Assembly: GCA_020064725.1 (NCBI GenBank) | Contig: JAGTWJ010000013.1 | Span: forward strand, 930,001 to 994,000 | DNA length: 64,000 nucleotides | Source: Drechslerella dactyloides | Taxonomy: Eukaryota; Ascomycota; Orbiliomycetes; Orbiliales; Orbiliaceae | Reading direction: 5' to 3' | In this document: in pieces, positions 1 through 12,078 of the stretch | How the letters are laid out: every line of letters starts with the position of its first letter | Position numbering within the stretch: the stretch's first letter is position 1 | Translations under genes and position numbers: made by a program | The notes under the pieces: generated by a model | Seen by the model: the letters and a program-made list of their open reading frames with translations, nothing else | Database searches by the model: none | Told to the model about the DNA's origin: nothing

Positions 1-1281
1 TGGATGGTGGTCGCGTTCCGTTATTATATTTCAGCCTCGTCAGCCATGGATGACGGGAACGTGTGCAGGCCAGGCTGAGGTCGACGCTTCTGCTGCATGT
101 TGTGGTAATTTGCCGTGATTTGATTTGCGTATTTGAGATTTCGTCCTGCCGTCGACAGCGTTGGAATTGCGGCAAGAGCCGAGGAGGCTGGAGGGGCGCC
201 CGTCAGAGGAGCCATTAGTAGACCCCTCATCTGAACTTTTCGTCTTTGTGGTTAGGGCCTTCACCTCCCAATGCACGTCGATGGGTCCAGTCGATGTCGG
301 TAGATAAGGTGGTATGGACTAATTTTGTCGTTGGTGCATAATGCATGACATTATTGATGTTCCTGTATCGCGAGCCGGAATGTTGCCGCACCTAGCTGGC
401 GAAATTTTTGCTCTTGGGCTCTTTGAGCTCGCGCTCGTGCATCTGCGCGATTCCCTATCCTCTACATATCAATAAATCATCGCCGTGAAATTCGGTCTAC
501 GCGTCTAGGCTCTCTGCTTCTAGAGATATCAGCTCACCCATGCCCGATATCAAGATACCCTTGAGGCAGCTCTGGCCTTGGGATTAGGTGGCTATATGTA
601 TACTTAGACAACCGGCGCGGCCCCAGCATGTTCAAACGTCGATGTCATCTGGAGACCAATACTATAGTGCCCGGGGCTTTGCACGATCAATTTCACTTGC
701 TCCCGTTAGATGTCGTCTCCTTCACATATAAACATGTTGTTGGATTCTGGGTTCTTCCATTTGGCAATCCAGCTAAGAGTTGATATTGACGATGTTTGAC
801 ATACGTTGGAAGCTGATCACAAGTGCACTTGGGTGTGTTTCCAACCAGGCTTTATGTTTTCCGAGAGGAATTCCTCGCTGTCGTACTTCGATTCGAATTA
901 GCAGACGAACCCGCAATCTGCTAGCCTCGTGAATGTAGACGTTGCCTCGCGAGCCAAACTTGCGAACTCTGACCGGCGAAGCTCGGTTTGAATCTACGAG
1001 ACAAATATGAGGATACGGTAGCTGGAACAGGATATAGTCCATCGGAATTTATATAGGGTTGTCTCGTAATACGTAATATAGGGCGGGCGAAAGATCTCTG
1101 GCATCACCACAGAGTCAACTACCTCATCTCGCTCATGCAAGGTGGCTTCCGTACTATACTGGCGACGTACCCAGCGTACACACGTATATCAAGCCTCACT
1201 CATGCAGCTCGTACCTGCTCCGGCTCTTTTCACTCTACAAAAACCCACACACTCGAAGATAAACCAAGTTTTCGAGACAAA
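1..1281. other. intergenic region, no supported gene
   Basis: No gene can be supported here. An open stretch of 89 codons on the minus strand (773-1042) has no recognisable domain and no clear splice partners. Positions 1057-1069 (GGTTGTCTCGTAA) resemble one half of the dispersed hairpin motif described elsewhere in the window. The last 150 bases are the presumed promoter and leader of the gene that starts at 1282. Confidence 0.5.
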
Positions 1282-1788
1282 ATGCCGGTCCGTACCGTCC
1301 TTTCTGCAGGCTCGAGCCTTGCTCGCCTCGCGCTACCTTCTCGCTCTCTGGCTCTGCAAGCGCAGCGGAGATTCATCGCTGGACCGTCGGTCGGAGGCCC
1401 CGTCCACATCCCACCGGTGAGTTACTCTTCACACCTCATTCCTCATATATTGTGTAATATATTTTTGGTGCAGGGCTGATAGGTGATGTGGGGACTGCAG
1501 CCCGGTGAACGCGGTGACAACGTGACCTACTGGTGTCTCTACCAGAAGCTCAAGAAGCTTGAGACCGTAAGCTACTCCTCCTCCTCCCTCCACAAATAGC
1601 TTGCACCCTCCGAGCTCCCGTCGTGCGTGTTTTGATGTTTTGGATGCATGCTAATGTATTCAACCGGCGAACAGGACATGGCCGAGATCAAGGCCAGATG
1701 CAAATGCACGAGGGCCGAGCCTAAGAGACTCAACAGGAAGCCGACGGAGTATGAACTCTCGATGATCCTCGCAGGTTCGCCCTTCTGA
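1282..1788 (+). CDS. small mitochondrial-type protein, 104 aa, function unknown
   Basis: Three exons are read as 1282-1416, 1501-1566 and 1675-1788. The phase is 0 at both junctions, and both introns have GT-AG ends and a GCTGAT or GCTAAT branch-like site. The first intron skips an earlier AG at 1473, because use of that site would give an immediate stop. The protein has an arginine- and serine-rich, acid-free N-terminus (MPVRTVLSAG, then a QRRFIAG segment near residue 30), which looks like a mitochondrial presequence. The rest is a short charged domain of about 60 residues that includes VTYWCLYQKLKKLE and a CKC pair. I do not recognise the family. The start is the first ATG in frame after a plausible leader, although the frame stays open upstream to 1135. 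Mitochondrial location is inference from composition. Confidence 0.6.
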
Positions 1789-2311
1789 GCTTCTTGGTTC
1801 TTTTCTGAGGATGACAGCGGTAGACTCGGTTTCCTCGAGATGAATCTGGATTTAGACTAAGCGGGTCTTAATCCACATTTTGCGCTGGCGTGTCCGTTCT
1901 ATAATATTTTACTAGATTGTACTTTTTTTAATATATAATACGACCGTTCACTTATATTTATGGTATATAATCGAATATTTCAAGATCAATCCTTCGTGTG
2001 TTCTGGTTTGTGAGACTAAATCGATTGCTTGTCTTTAGCTCAAAATGACTCACAGCTGGCCTGTAGACTGGCTACCGTATGTCCCAACTTTACACACATA
2101 TACTAAACTTTGAGGATGACATGGCTTCTGAATAGTATAAAAGACCGCCCGCCCCGCCCTTCAAGGCCCTAATCAACTTTTAGCTGTAGCATTGAGAAAT
2201 CACTCGCTGACTGCACTCATTTCGAAACAACACAGAACAACGTTGCAACTTCGACCACCGCCAACTACAACATCTGCGCTGGAGGTAAGATATAAGACTT
2301 GCCTAGCAATC
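1789..2311. other. intergenic spacer, 3' UTR and promoter
   Basis: This is an AT-rich spacer of 523 bases. It holds the likely 3' UTR of the upstream gene (T-rich around 1920-1990) and the promoter of the F-box gene. A TATA-like GTATAAAAG lies at about 2134-2142. Nothing else is seen. Confidence 0.4.
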
Positions 2312-3904
2312 ATGTCGAAACGTGTAAAAACGTCACCTCCACCCTGGAACATCATCGGCGACGCGCCTCTCTCCCGGCTGCCCATCGAAGTCAAACTCTA
2401 CATCCTAAGCTACTGCGACCTCTTCTCCTTCTACGCTCTCGCGACCTCCTGCCGCGCCTTCTACAGCATCTACGCCACGGGCTCCGGCCGTGCCGAACTC
2501 GCACAGGCGCTGCGCAACGGAATGTGCGACGAAGCCTGGATCCTGCACAAAGCCTTGAACATACAGCGGGCGAAGGAAAAGTGGCTCTTCGAGCAGCGTC
2601 GCGACGAGCGTTTGCAGCGGTACATCACGGGTAGTTCGTATGCGCCGGGCCTTACCCCGCCTGATACCGACACCCGGCGGGTCGGCTTTTCGTATGATGC
2701 GTACGGTCGCAGCTACGCGGGGGATAAGAAGTGGATGGGGGGAACGTTCATCGAGGAGCTGGTGGACATGCAGACTACCACTCGGTATTTCGCGCGGCTG
2801 TTCCAGAGGATAGGAATGGAGGGGGACAGGCTGCGGGTGAAGAAGAGTGGAAAACGAGATTACAATCGCTGGATGGCGGACGTTACGATCTGCGCGACCT
2901 CGGAAGTCAGGGAGATCGAGCGCGTCTTCTACGACGTTTGGTTGTCCGCGTTCACGGCCGAGATCCCCCGCAGCGATCGAGCGAGACTGCGGTTCGCCTA
3001 CGAGCAGTTCGAGACGATAGCGCACGGATCGAAGGAATACCGCCGGCGATACGGCAACATGGCTGTCGTCAGGACATTTCTCGACGGTCTGATCGATGCG
3101 GTTGTGATGGCTGCCGCGCCTGTCGATTCGGAGGAGGAGTGCGACGGGCTTCGAACCGCGGTTGAACGGTACCCTATATACCGCCGCATGTGGGTCGATC
3201 GTGCGATCTGTGAGCGGTACGGGCGGCGATGGGGAAATTTAAATACTACCCGCACGGATCCGCTGCTGCTGGCCCCAACCGGCGGGCAAACTCAGATTAC
3301 CAAAGCTGCATTCGCGGCCGTCGACGGCGGTCGCGAGAACTTTGTCGGCCGGAACGATCTGCTGCAGCTGAACCGGTACGACGGCACCATCGACGCTGCC
3401 GAACGTCGAAGCATACTCGAGCGGGCCCGTGGTACCGTGGATGCCCTGCGGTCGTCCATCTACAATCCTACGGAGTGCCGCAACTCCTACCGGGGCGTCG
3501 GGGAGTATTACCGCTTGGCACGAGCTCACGATGAGGCGCGGCCGCGGGTGGTCTTGGATGCCATCTCACGTATGCTTGTGGATTCGGATTTCTACTCGAC
3601 ACCGGTGCAGGTGCAGCAGAGTCGTCCTCTTGCAAGAGCGGCACCGAAGCGCACTTTCACCACGCGGAATTGGCGGGTGGCCGATACTCCCCCGCGGGTG
3701 GGGGGTGATTCACAGAGGGGGGAAAGTATCACCGCGACATGCGTACGCGGGATTCAAGTGGTAGATATCGTGAGGTTTGGGCTGTGCGTTCAGATGGTAT
3801 GCAGGCTGACTTTTATATCTGGATTGTATAGGTGCTTGGTTTATGTTTGTGATTTGGGTGCGATGTGGGACGTTGCATGGTCGACTGGCGGATTCTCCGT
3901 GTAG
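2312..3904 (+). CDS. F-box domain protein, 530 aa
   Basis: This is a single-exon gene. An F-box-like segment lies near residues 18-55 (LSRLPIEVKLYILSYCDLFS, then TSCRAFYSIY), with the usual L-P-E-hydrophobic pattern and the A-x-x-C-R-x-F tail. F-box proteins are the substrate adaptors of SCF ubiquitin ligases and bind Skp1 through this motif. No WD40 or LRR substrate-binding repeats are visible. The remaining 470 residues are charged and not recognised. The frame is open from 2192, but the ATG at 2312 follows a pyrimidine- and A-rich leader and places the F-box close to the N-terminus, as is usual, so I chose it. The C-terminal 60 residues after about 3700 look less protein-like, and a missed 3' intron is possible. 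Confidence 0.7.
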   Translation: MSKRVKTSPPPWNIIGDAPLSRLPIEVKLYILSYCDLFSFYALATSCRAFYSIYATGSGRAELAQALRNGMCDEAWILHKALNIQRAKEKWLFEQRRDERLQRYITGSSYAPGLTPPDTDTRRVGFSYDAYGRSYAGDKKWMGGTFIEELVDMQTTTRYFARLFQRIGMEGDRLRVKKSGKRDYNRWMADVTICATSEVREIERVFYDVWLSAFTAEIPRSDRARLRFAYEQFETIAHGSKEYRRRYGNMAVVRTFLDGLIDAVVMAAAPVDSEEECDGLRTAVERYPIYRRMWVDRAICERYGRRWGNLNTTRTDPLLLAPTGGQTQITKAAFAAVDGGRENFVGRNDLLQLNRYDGTIDAAERRSILERARGTVDALRSSIYNPTECRNSYRGVGEYYRLARAHDEARPRVVLDAISRMLVDSDFYSTPVQVQQSRPLARAAPKRTFTTRNWRVADTPPRVGGDSQRGESITATCVRGIQVVDIVRFGLCVQMVCRLTFISGLYRCLVYVCDLGAMWDVAWSTGGFSV

Positions 3905-6101
3905 CCATCCGATCTGTGCTCTGACATCCTGATGTTTGGACTGAGTAGGTAGTAGTATGCCGGGTAGGTCTTCCGACAAGCTTGAGGGGCCATCTATAAA
4001 TTGCAAATGAAGGTATGTATCAAAAGTGCTCTATATACGACCGGGGCAAAATATATATATTAAAAACAAAAACAAGACGAAATCGAATGAATATCAAAGT
4101 ATTTGGTTTGAACTATTCTCCTTCACGCGTAGAATATGTCATGAATAGGATCGATTCGGCGCGCGAATAGCTGGTCAAAGCTCACAGGTAGCTCATCGTA
4201 GTTCGGAATCCGATATATCAAAGCGTCGGAACTAACATGATATCATCGAAGCTGGTGTCTGACGTCGTCGACGCTATGCCGCATGCAATGAAAGATCACA
4301 CGAACAACACGATACGGCGGCAGCATCAATCGATTGGTTAAATTACAGATATATATATACTGAGCTTAAGCTTGTTAGACAGACAGTAGGATATATGATC
4401 TGTAGTGAAACGGGTCCTTCTTCAGGTACCGAGTATGACGACTAAATTTAAACGGTAAGCTGGCGTCTGGACTGTATTTTTGATATTAAAGAACCTATAT
4501 GAAAAGATCTGTGCAGTTGCGAGGTTGCGTCCACCATTTGCTGGGCGAGCATTGACGCAAAATCGCAAAATATATCGCTGATAACATGACTGGATTGATA
4601 CAGATACGGAGTAATCACTGTAGGAATGCCAGGAAGAGTCCGGTATATGCACAGGAATAATAGTCTATTGTGATCATGAATAGCAAGAGTGGGAGGGAGA
4701 TCTGTTTAAACAAGCACAGACTACGTATTCATGCGTATCTAGATCTAAATATGTTGACTAGCTGGGGTGATATAACGCAAATGTGTCTGTCGAACGGGCG
4801 TCCGGATGGAGACGCCGCCTGATATGGTAATCTGCGTGTAATCCGATAGACAGCGTGATTCAGTCTCGGGACCCTCCGTTTGTCCAGCTGGAACAGTGGT
4901 GAGACCCTTAGATAAGGCGTTAGATGCCAGAGACATAACTCTCGCCATCAGAGCAATGTCGAGATATGCTGCTCAGCTAACAGGTAGCAAGGTTTCCTCC
5001 CGCGAGGCAACCGAGGAAACGCATCTAGATCGCTAGAGGCGATGCGGATAGCCGCTGAAGCCAACATCGACGTCGCGGGTGGTTTGTAAAACGAGCGAAA
5101 GCAGACGGGACCGCCGTGGCTCGCTCGGGCCTTGGGCGGAAAGCGGTAGGTTACCCGACTGTGCAGCTCGAGCCTTGATGCCACGTGCATATACTGGCCA
5201 TTGTGTGCAGATGGATTGGATGAGGCGGCGGGAGCGAGGCTGGAGACCATTACACTGCACACCAGCGGGTGAGGGTCAGAATCGACTAGCCGGCTGAGGC
5301 GGGCGAGCGAGATGCAATCTGCAGGAAGCAATCATGCAGCCCATTCGCTGGCAGCTGGGCGAATGGTTAGCTAGACGAAATGAGCACTCCTGGAGGAGGC
5401 GAGAGACCGTCGCCGTGATGATGAGACCGATATCATATCATGAGGGCCTCAACAGGTGCAATCTCAATCTCCAGTCGTCGCCGTGAGTCGTCCGTGATGA
5501 TGGCGGACTGCTGGAAGGAGTAGCTTGTTATTGAGCGGTGGCGGCTAGACGAATGAGAGCAATTAGCACAATCGGCCTCGCGATCGAAGCCTGCGGAAGC
5601 ATTTTTTTCTTTATTTTTCGCCCACTCACACTGGCTCTCAAAGCAGCAGCAGCCGGGCGGACAGCCGGCCACGCACAACAGCTCAGCAGCAACCCCGTCA
5701 AATACTCCACTCCGCTCCACTCTCGTACGTCGTCCGCCAACCTCGTCGAGCCCCCTCAACGTCCCCCCATCGCCATCATCACCTCACCTCCATCGTAACT
5801 TCACCGCTGCCGCCGCCGCCGCTTCCTCGCCCAATCCGAACCACCGCCCGGCCCGAGGCCCGTCCGCCCGTAGCGAGCGTCTCGTTCGTCCCTCGTCGAC
5901 TGCCTTCCGAGTGCTTGTGCCCGCCGCCGGAGCACCCGCCTCTCCGACCATCAGCTCTGCGTGCAACCGCTGTGCTGCAATCGGCTCCGGAATCTTTCAG
6001 CAAACGGCTCCCTTGTCTCCATCGATCGCGATACCTGCTCCTGCGACGCCCCTTCGAACAAACACACCCGGTAGCAAATTCGCTCAGCCCACGTGGAAAG
6101 C
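3905..6101. other. intergenic region and leader of the next gene
   Basis: There is no supported gene. The 4000-4800 part is AT-rich, with TATATA runs near 4055 and 4352. From about 5630 to 6101 the strand is strongly pyrimidine-rich (CT and CCG runs), typical of a fungal core promoter and 5' UTR, and it leads into the gene starting at 6102. Short open frames such as 4948-5331 (minus) show no domain. Confidence 0.4.
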
Positions 6102-7762
6102 ATGACGACAGCATCAGTAGCAGCAGGGGGAACTGGGACAGCTGGTATGGTCTTTTTCTCTTCCTTATATCCCCTCCTCTTGCTACACATGTGACGGCTG
6201 CGAGGACACATATTCATCATTCACCCATAATCTCCTGTAAACGACGTCGCCGGTGCACGCTGCGTTGCCCTCCCCCGCTTGAATGTCTATGTCTAGAGTG
6301 TTCGGACTGTGCTCAAGGTGCCTCTCCCCTCCGGCCGACCCATACAGATCCCGGACTGTTCAGTCCCGTCAACGGCCGTCCCATCCGACCTCTCCCCAAG
6401 AGGACCCTCCGCGACCGCCTCTCGCCAGAGTCGTCCAAGGCGATTCTCAGCCCCCCCGCGCCGCCGAATCCGACGCCGCTCTTCTATCTCCCTTACACTT
6501 ACCCGCCACCGCCGGGCGGTTCGACGGGCTCGCCGTCCGGGCATGGCAGCCACGACCACAACGATTCTTCGGACGACGACGATGTCTCGAACGCCTCCGT
6601 TGGGCGGTTCAGCAGCAGCGGGCAGCTGGATGACGCACACGACCAGGGACTCGGCGAGCCGAACGACGGCAGCTACGATTGGTCGGAGAACACGAACAAC
6701 AAGAAGAAACGCAAGATTCCGACGCCCGCCCACCCGGGCGCGAGCTCCAATGGCTTCGCCACCACCGGCCACAGCTATGCCACGCAATATTCACAGACGT
6801 CCGGCGGGACGTCGACCCACTCCACCCCGCGACGGTACCGGTCCGCTGGGACGCAGCGGTCCCCGCTTTCGAGCCTGTCGAGCACGGGAAACGGCGGGAT
6901 AAGGAGGGTCAAGAGGTTCCCCGGACCTCCCTCGTCTTCCACCGGGTCCGGAGGGGGGACGTACGCCGATGGCTCCACCGGATCGCCGGGGCCGAGCAGC
7001 ACGGAGGAGATCCCGAACACTCCAGACAAGGAGAATCGGATCGATAAATTAGGGATCAACGCCCCGACGTCGCCGTTTACGTTCAAATGCGATTCCCCCG
7101 TCTCCGCGAATCTCGCATACTCACACCCACCCCCTAACGTCGGGGCGAACTACCAACGATCCGTGTCGACCGTTGGGACGCAGACGTCACCGAACATGTC
7201 CGGCAGCAACGCGTACCCGCAGGTGCCGAAGAAGAAGAGCGCGGCCAGGGCTGCCGCGAGACGGGAGTTTCTCCAGCAGCAGCGCCTGCGACAGCGACAG
7301 GCGAGCGGGAACAAGGGCGAGATTTGGATCTGTGAATTCTGCGAATACGAAGCCATATTCGGGGAGCGTCCGGAAGCCTTGATGCGGCAGTACGAGATCA
7401 AGGATCGAAGGGAACGGCGGGAGCAAAAGGAAGCCGAGGACAGACGACGGCGAGCGGAGGAGCGACTGCAGCGGAAGGGCAGGAAGACGAACGTCAAGGG
7501 CAACAAGAAGCAGCCGGCTCACGGCCATGCGCAGGGCGGCGCGCACCACGCACCGCCTCCCCCGAGCCAGACGGACTCGCAGGGGACTCAATCCGACCAC
7601 ACGCCGATACCGTCCGCTACGGCGACGCCGGCGTTGAAGCCGCACACGCCCAGCAAGGCGCACCCCCACCATCACGTGCACGGGGAAGCGTGCCAGCACG
7701 AGGGCCACCACGGGGGCAACAATAACGGCACGGCGTATCGTAACGGGTACGGTGGGGCATGA
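6102..7762 (+). CDS. conserved-looking fungal protein with CxxC motif, 485 aa, unknown function
   Basis: There are two exons, 6102-6144 and 6348-7762. The donor is G|GTATGG and the acceptor CATACAG|AT, and the joined reading gives GTADPGLFSPVNGRPIRPLP. The ORF runs open through the intron from 5915, but the upstream part is pyrimidine-derived low complexity, so the spliced start MTTASVAAGG is preferred. The N-terminal part (GLFSPVNGRPIRPLPKR) and the C-terminal block IWICEFCEYEAIFGERP, followed by a long Arg/Glu-rich helix (residues about 330-400), look conserved. The middle is Ser/Gly/Pro-rich and probably disordered. The tail is His-rich. The single CxxC could bind metal as a dimer or with the downstream histidines, but that is speculation. 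A nuclear location is plausible from the KKKRK tract near residue 120. Confidence 0.7.
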
Positions 7763-9400
7763 CTCCTACAAGCTATGGAGCGCTTCTCCATTCTGATGGC
7801 CGTTTTGCATGTGTCGTTTCTGCTGCTGGTGTTTTACAAGTTGCCTGTTTCTGTGCCGTTGGTTGCTGATGTGGAGGATTCCACGTAATGTACTGGATGA
7901 TGGCGCCTCTTTTGTTTTGTGTGCTGGAGTCTCTGCCCGATATCCCCTGTTCTTTTTTTTCATTGTTTCTCATGTCATCGTGTATTCCCTGTTGTCGTTC
8001 TGTCTGTTTTATGACGGTTCCCCTACTGCTTCGTCATGACTTCTACCCCGAATTCACATTTCCTGTCCTGCCGTTGAGGGTTTTTGGATGCCTGAGATTG
8101 TTATCTCTTGGGTGTGTCAGAGTCTCCTTGTTCTTGTCACCGTTGCGGGCTCCAGCTTTCCATAGCCTTCATCGCCTTCTCCGCTCCTCTTCTTTGTTTC
8201 CCCCTTCTCTACTTTCTTTGACGGCCGTTTTCTTCTTTTTCCTTCTTCTCACTGGCATTGGATTATGGCATGCGTGCCGAGTTTGCGAGGGGCAGCTGCT
8301 ACGTATATGGGAGTAGCGGTGAATGCATGAGTCTGGATTGGCTTTATATGAGCTGGTTGGACTTGGGTATCTTTCTTCCACTTGCTTCAGTAATCGATCG
8401 ATGGGCGATGGTTGGCCTCGGTACAGCGCCTGGCATCGAGGCTAGGCGATGGTACGTTGCTCTCGAGACATGCATGCATGCGATGGACTCTCTCTCGTGA
8501 AGATTAAGAATGTACATATATCCCTCTCCTGTGATTCTTCCCCCCGCTGTTCCCCCACACCGCTCTTATCACACTCCGTGGGCGTCATGCCTTCCCTTGT
8601 CGTGGTTAATTGGAGACTTGGGTGACTATGACTATTTCTCTTGCTTTGTGTTTTGTTGGCGGATATCTGAGTATAGTATACGAGGAAGAGGAGGAGTTGG
8701 TACTATGCATGGGTTGTTTTTTTCTGCTGTTAGTTTTCGACCGGGTTACGATGGCATATATTACACTAGTAGCTTGCATGGTCGGACGCATATGTAATGG
8801 CGGACTTGGTATTAATTGGTATTGTATTGGATGGTATTGGGATCGGTGTATTGCATGTGCACGATGGCAGATATCGATCATGATGACGACTATAGACTTA
8901 CGAATGAACCTATCACATACATGCTTTTCAAATTGGGTAGATTTATACACTAGGCTGGCTATGATGTTATAGATTGCAGCAGAGCTAGCTAGCTAGCTAG
9001 CTAGGGGTTAGAAGGCTTTTGGCTAGCTTGGGTACTGGATATGCGGGCGGCGGGCAGGCAGGCTCCACTTGCAAATGCATGAATTGCATTGTTTACAGAC
9101 GGGAGACGGCATCCACAGGCACTATCTATCCGGTATTCTGGGTGCGGTATGCATAGCACGCTATCGCGTATCTTCCAGATGGCGTATTAGCGTAGTACTG
9201 CGGTGGAATTAAGGTATTTGGGGGTTTGATTGGGATGTTCAATGGTAATATCGCAGGTGGTCGTATTCGATATTGGAGGTTATCGTCGGGCGCTTAGGCA
9301 GATTGCGGGATAGTTTAAGCACAGCACAGCACAGCATACAGGTACTAGTAGTAACGGGCCTGGAGCTAACAATAGACGGTACTAGTTGGTTACTTGGTTA
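7763..9400. other. 3' flank and intergenic region, no supported gene
   Basis: This is T-rich sequence. The first 750 bases probably include the 3' UTR of the upstream gene. ORFs here (for example 7888-8316 and 8510-8797) are T-rich, low-complexity frames without domains. A short AGCT tetranucleotide array lies near 8982-9004, and a CAGCA run lies near 9320-9335. Confidence 0.4.
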
Positions 9401-12078
9401 GCCCCCACTTGCGTACGTTCTGGAGTACCGTGAACGAATCGGAGGGACGGCATGCAGGGCTGAGGGAAGCAGACCCTGTTGCACTGCATGTTGGTTCAAT
9501 AGTCAATTGAAGTTGGAGCTGCTGAGCTTCGTGTCGTGTTATCAGCTGCTGGAGCTTGCCAACCTCCAACTGCAACTGCCGCCGTTACATCTCGACATCG
9601 CGCCAATCGACGTCCTCCCTCTCTCTTTCTCCCAATCCTAGCTCTCCACTCTCTCTCTTTACGTCCTGACTGATACAAGTGCATAGACGCTACTTGTATT
9701 ATATATATATATACACACGCGGTAAGCTTGGGACGACCCGGTCGGCGTGCCGGCCTGCAGACGCCGCAAGCCTGGTTCCGCCAGCTAGCCTCGAACGTTA
9801 ACTCGGAACCGGTGATACGTATGCACTCTGACTGACTGACTTTGGACGTACAGTACAGGCCGGACAACGGACGACGGACGACGCCGTGGACTGCATCGCC
9901 GGGGAATTTTAGTCGTGCTCACCAATCAAGGACGCTCGACCCCGGCCCGCCTTGGACGGACACGCGCGGCGATACATATCGTCCGAGGATACACCCCTCC
10001 GTGTTCCTATTCCACCTCATCGATCGATCGTATCGGCTGGGTCCACGTCGACCGGAAGCCCCGACGGGCGCCGTCCAATCGGGTGCCGCTGTCAGATTCG
10101 CTGGCTGGGCTGGCTCGCCCTCGATTGTAACCTACCTGAGACTTGGGTATCGTCTTGATCTTTCCATCCGCTCTTGTGCACATCCCCAATCGAGGTGCGG
10201 AGCCGGGCCAAAGCAATCGATCGCTCAATCAATCAATCCCAAACACGCCCGAGCCGAGATTGAGATTTCGATTTCAGATTCGATCCCGCGAGCAGGCCGG
10301 CAGGCAGGCCAGCAGGCAGGAAGCGACCGAGCGAATTCGGGGCAGCAGGCGGACGAGACGAAACCTTCCTGCCAATCGATCGAGGCCATCGCAATAGCCC
10401 TTTCGTTTCGTCCCCCGAGCAGGAGAACAGAACAGCAGCTCAGGCCGGCGCACCCTTCCTTCCCGGAAAAACGTCATCGCCCGCCGGCGTCATTGGGGAA
10501 AAAAACCCCGAACAACGAAACGAACGTTCGCTCTGGATCCTCACCGACCGACCGACCGACTCCATCCCATCTCCTCCATCCGACTCCGCTCCGCCCATCC
10601 ATTCCTCCCGTCGCCTGGGGCCCCGGCTCCCTTATCGCTCGATCACAATCCCGCTCGCATCCCGCCGACGACGCACCGTCACGATTTCTCGCGGCCCTGC
10701 GACGCGAATTCGATTCCCCTCTCCTTCCGGCTGGACTCGACAACCGCGCGACCTCGCTCCCTCCCTCACACCCACCGCCATCGCCACCATCACCATCATA
10801 TCATCCCTCGATCCTGCAGCCGCGCGACACTTAACGTCCGTCCATCCATCCGTCCTCCACCCGTCCACCCCTCACTCATCTCGCTACGACGCAAATCAAC
10901 CCATTCCGCTCCCGTCGCACGCGAAACAACATTCCCCGAACGAACTCTGCGGGCTTGCTCACTCTCCTTTTGCTTGCCCTTTCCATCCCATCCCACGCCC
11001 CGCCCGCCCGCCCGCCTGCTGCGCGCGCCTCACCTCGCCTGCTCGTCATCCCTCCACTACATTCTCTCCCCCCGACTCGCGCCTCGCATCGCATCGCATC
11101 GCATCGCATACACCTCCCTCACACCAGGCACCTCCTGCCCCGCACGTGCGTAACAAAAAGCAGCGACAGCCGGCTACCAACCCACCCACCTACCGCCCGG
11201 TCCCGTGTGTGAGAGGCGGGAGAAAAGTGTGTGCGCGAGTGTGTGCGCGGGCGTTCGAGTGAGTGAGAGAGAGAGTGTGCGCCGCCTGCACTGGAGAAGG
11301 GAAAAAAAAGTGTGTGCCATTGTGTAACACAGGAACTTGGAATCAGCCGGCCGCGAGGGTTTTCACCGGGACGCACACGGGTCGTTGAGGGAAGCTAGCT
11401 ATATACCGCCCTCCCCCAAACAGCCGCCTTATCCTCCGTCGTGCAAAGGTGCCCGCTCGCCCGCAACAATAAATAAAGCGGACCCGTGCAGCGCAGTACG
11501 TACATACAGCGGTGCGGTGCGGTTTCCGAGACTGGTTCCGTTCGGAGTGGTAAGCCGCAGGCATCGCATAATAGCCACGCCGCCGCTTGGCTGCTCGCTC
11601 TTCGCCACAACTTTCACCGCAACCGACGTATTTCGCATCGCCGCCTTGGTGATTGCTATCGACATTCACGCATTCCAACAAACGCCCTTCCGACAAAACA
11701 ATCGAACGAGCGGATTCGGACGGTGGAGGCTTCGGGGGCGGCTGTGCGCACGTTCTAGGTTAGGTTTGCGGAGGTCGACAGCAGCTGGAAAGGAGACGCA
11801 GCAGCAGCAGCTTGGAAAATAGAGTGCTGTCGAGCGGAGCTTCATCGCCTCTTCTCAGCGCCTTTTCAATCGCATCGCCACGACACAACCCACCGATATC
11901 TGCTGGCCTCGGTTCGACGGTTTCGATATCTGTTCATAAAAATCGCTACGAGACGCATTTCACGATAGTATTCCTTCGAGCTTTACGACACCGCGGTTAC
12001 ATTCGGCCTGCTCTTCATATTCTGGATACTTTTACTGGGTTTCAACGTGGGATCCGTATCTGATCCGCCCGCTCGACG
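9401..12078. other. long pyrimidine-rich upstream region of PSY2
   Basis: These are about 2.7 kb without a convincing gene. From 9590 on the plus strand is C- and CT-rich. It contains small tandem arrays: a TA run near 9701-9712, CCGA units near 10541-10560 and GCATC units near 11084-11107. The longest frame (9842-10834) is Pro/Ser/Arg low complexity that follows this composition, and I do not call it. The last few hundred bases must include the PSY2 promoter and 5' UTR. A spliced leader is possible but cannot be shown. Confidence 0.45.

Noticed and set aside
773..1042. 89-codon minus-strand frame
   Set aside because: Composition is not clearly coding, there are no splice partners and no domain.
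5915..6347. Upstream extension of the 485-aa protein's frame
   Set aside because: The frame is open but includes promoter-like pyrimidine sequence and a clear intron. The spliced start at 6102 gives a better N-terminus.
9842..10834. 330-codon plus-strand open frame
   Set aside because: It is low-complexity Pro/Ser/Arg sequence that simply follows the C-rich composition of the PSY2 upstream region. No domain, and other frames over the same stretch are also open.
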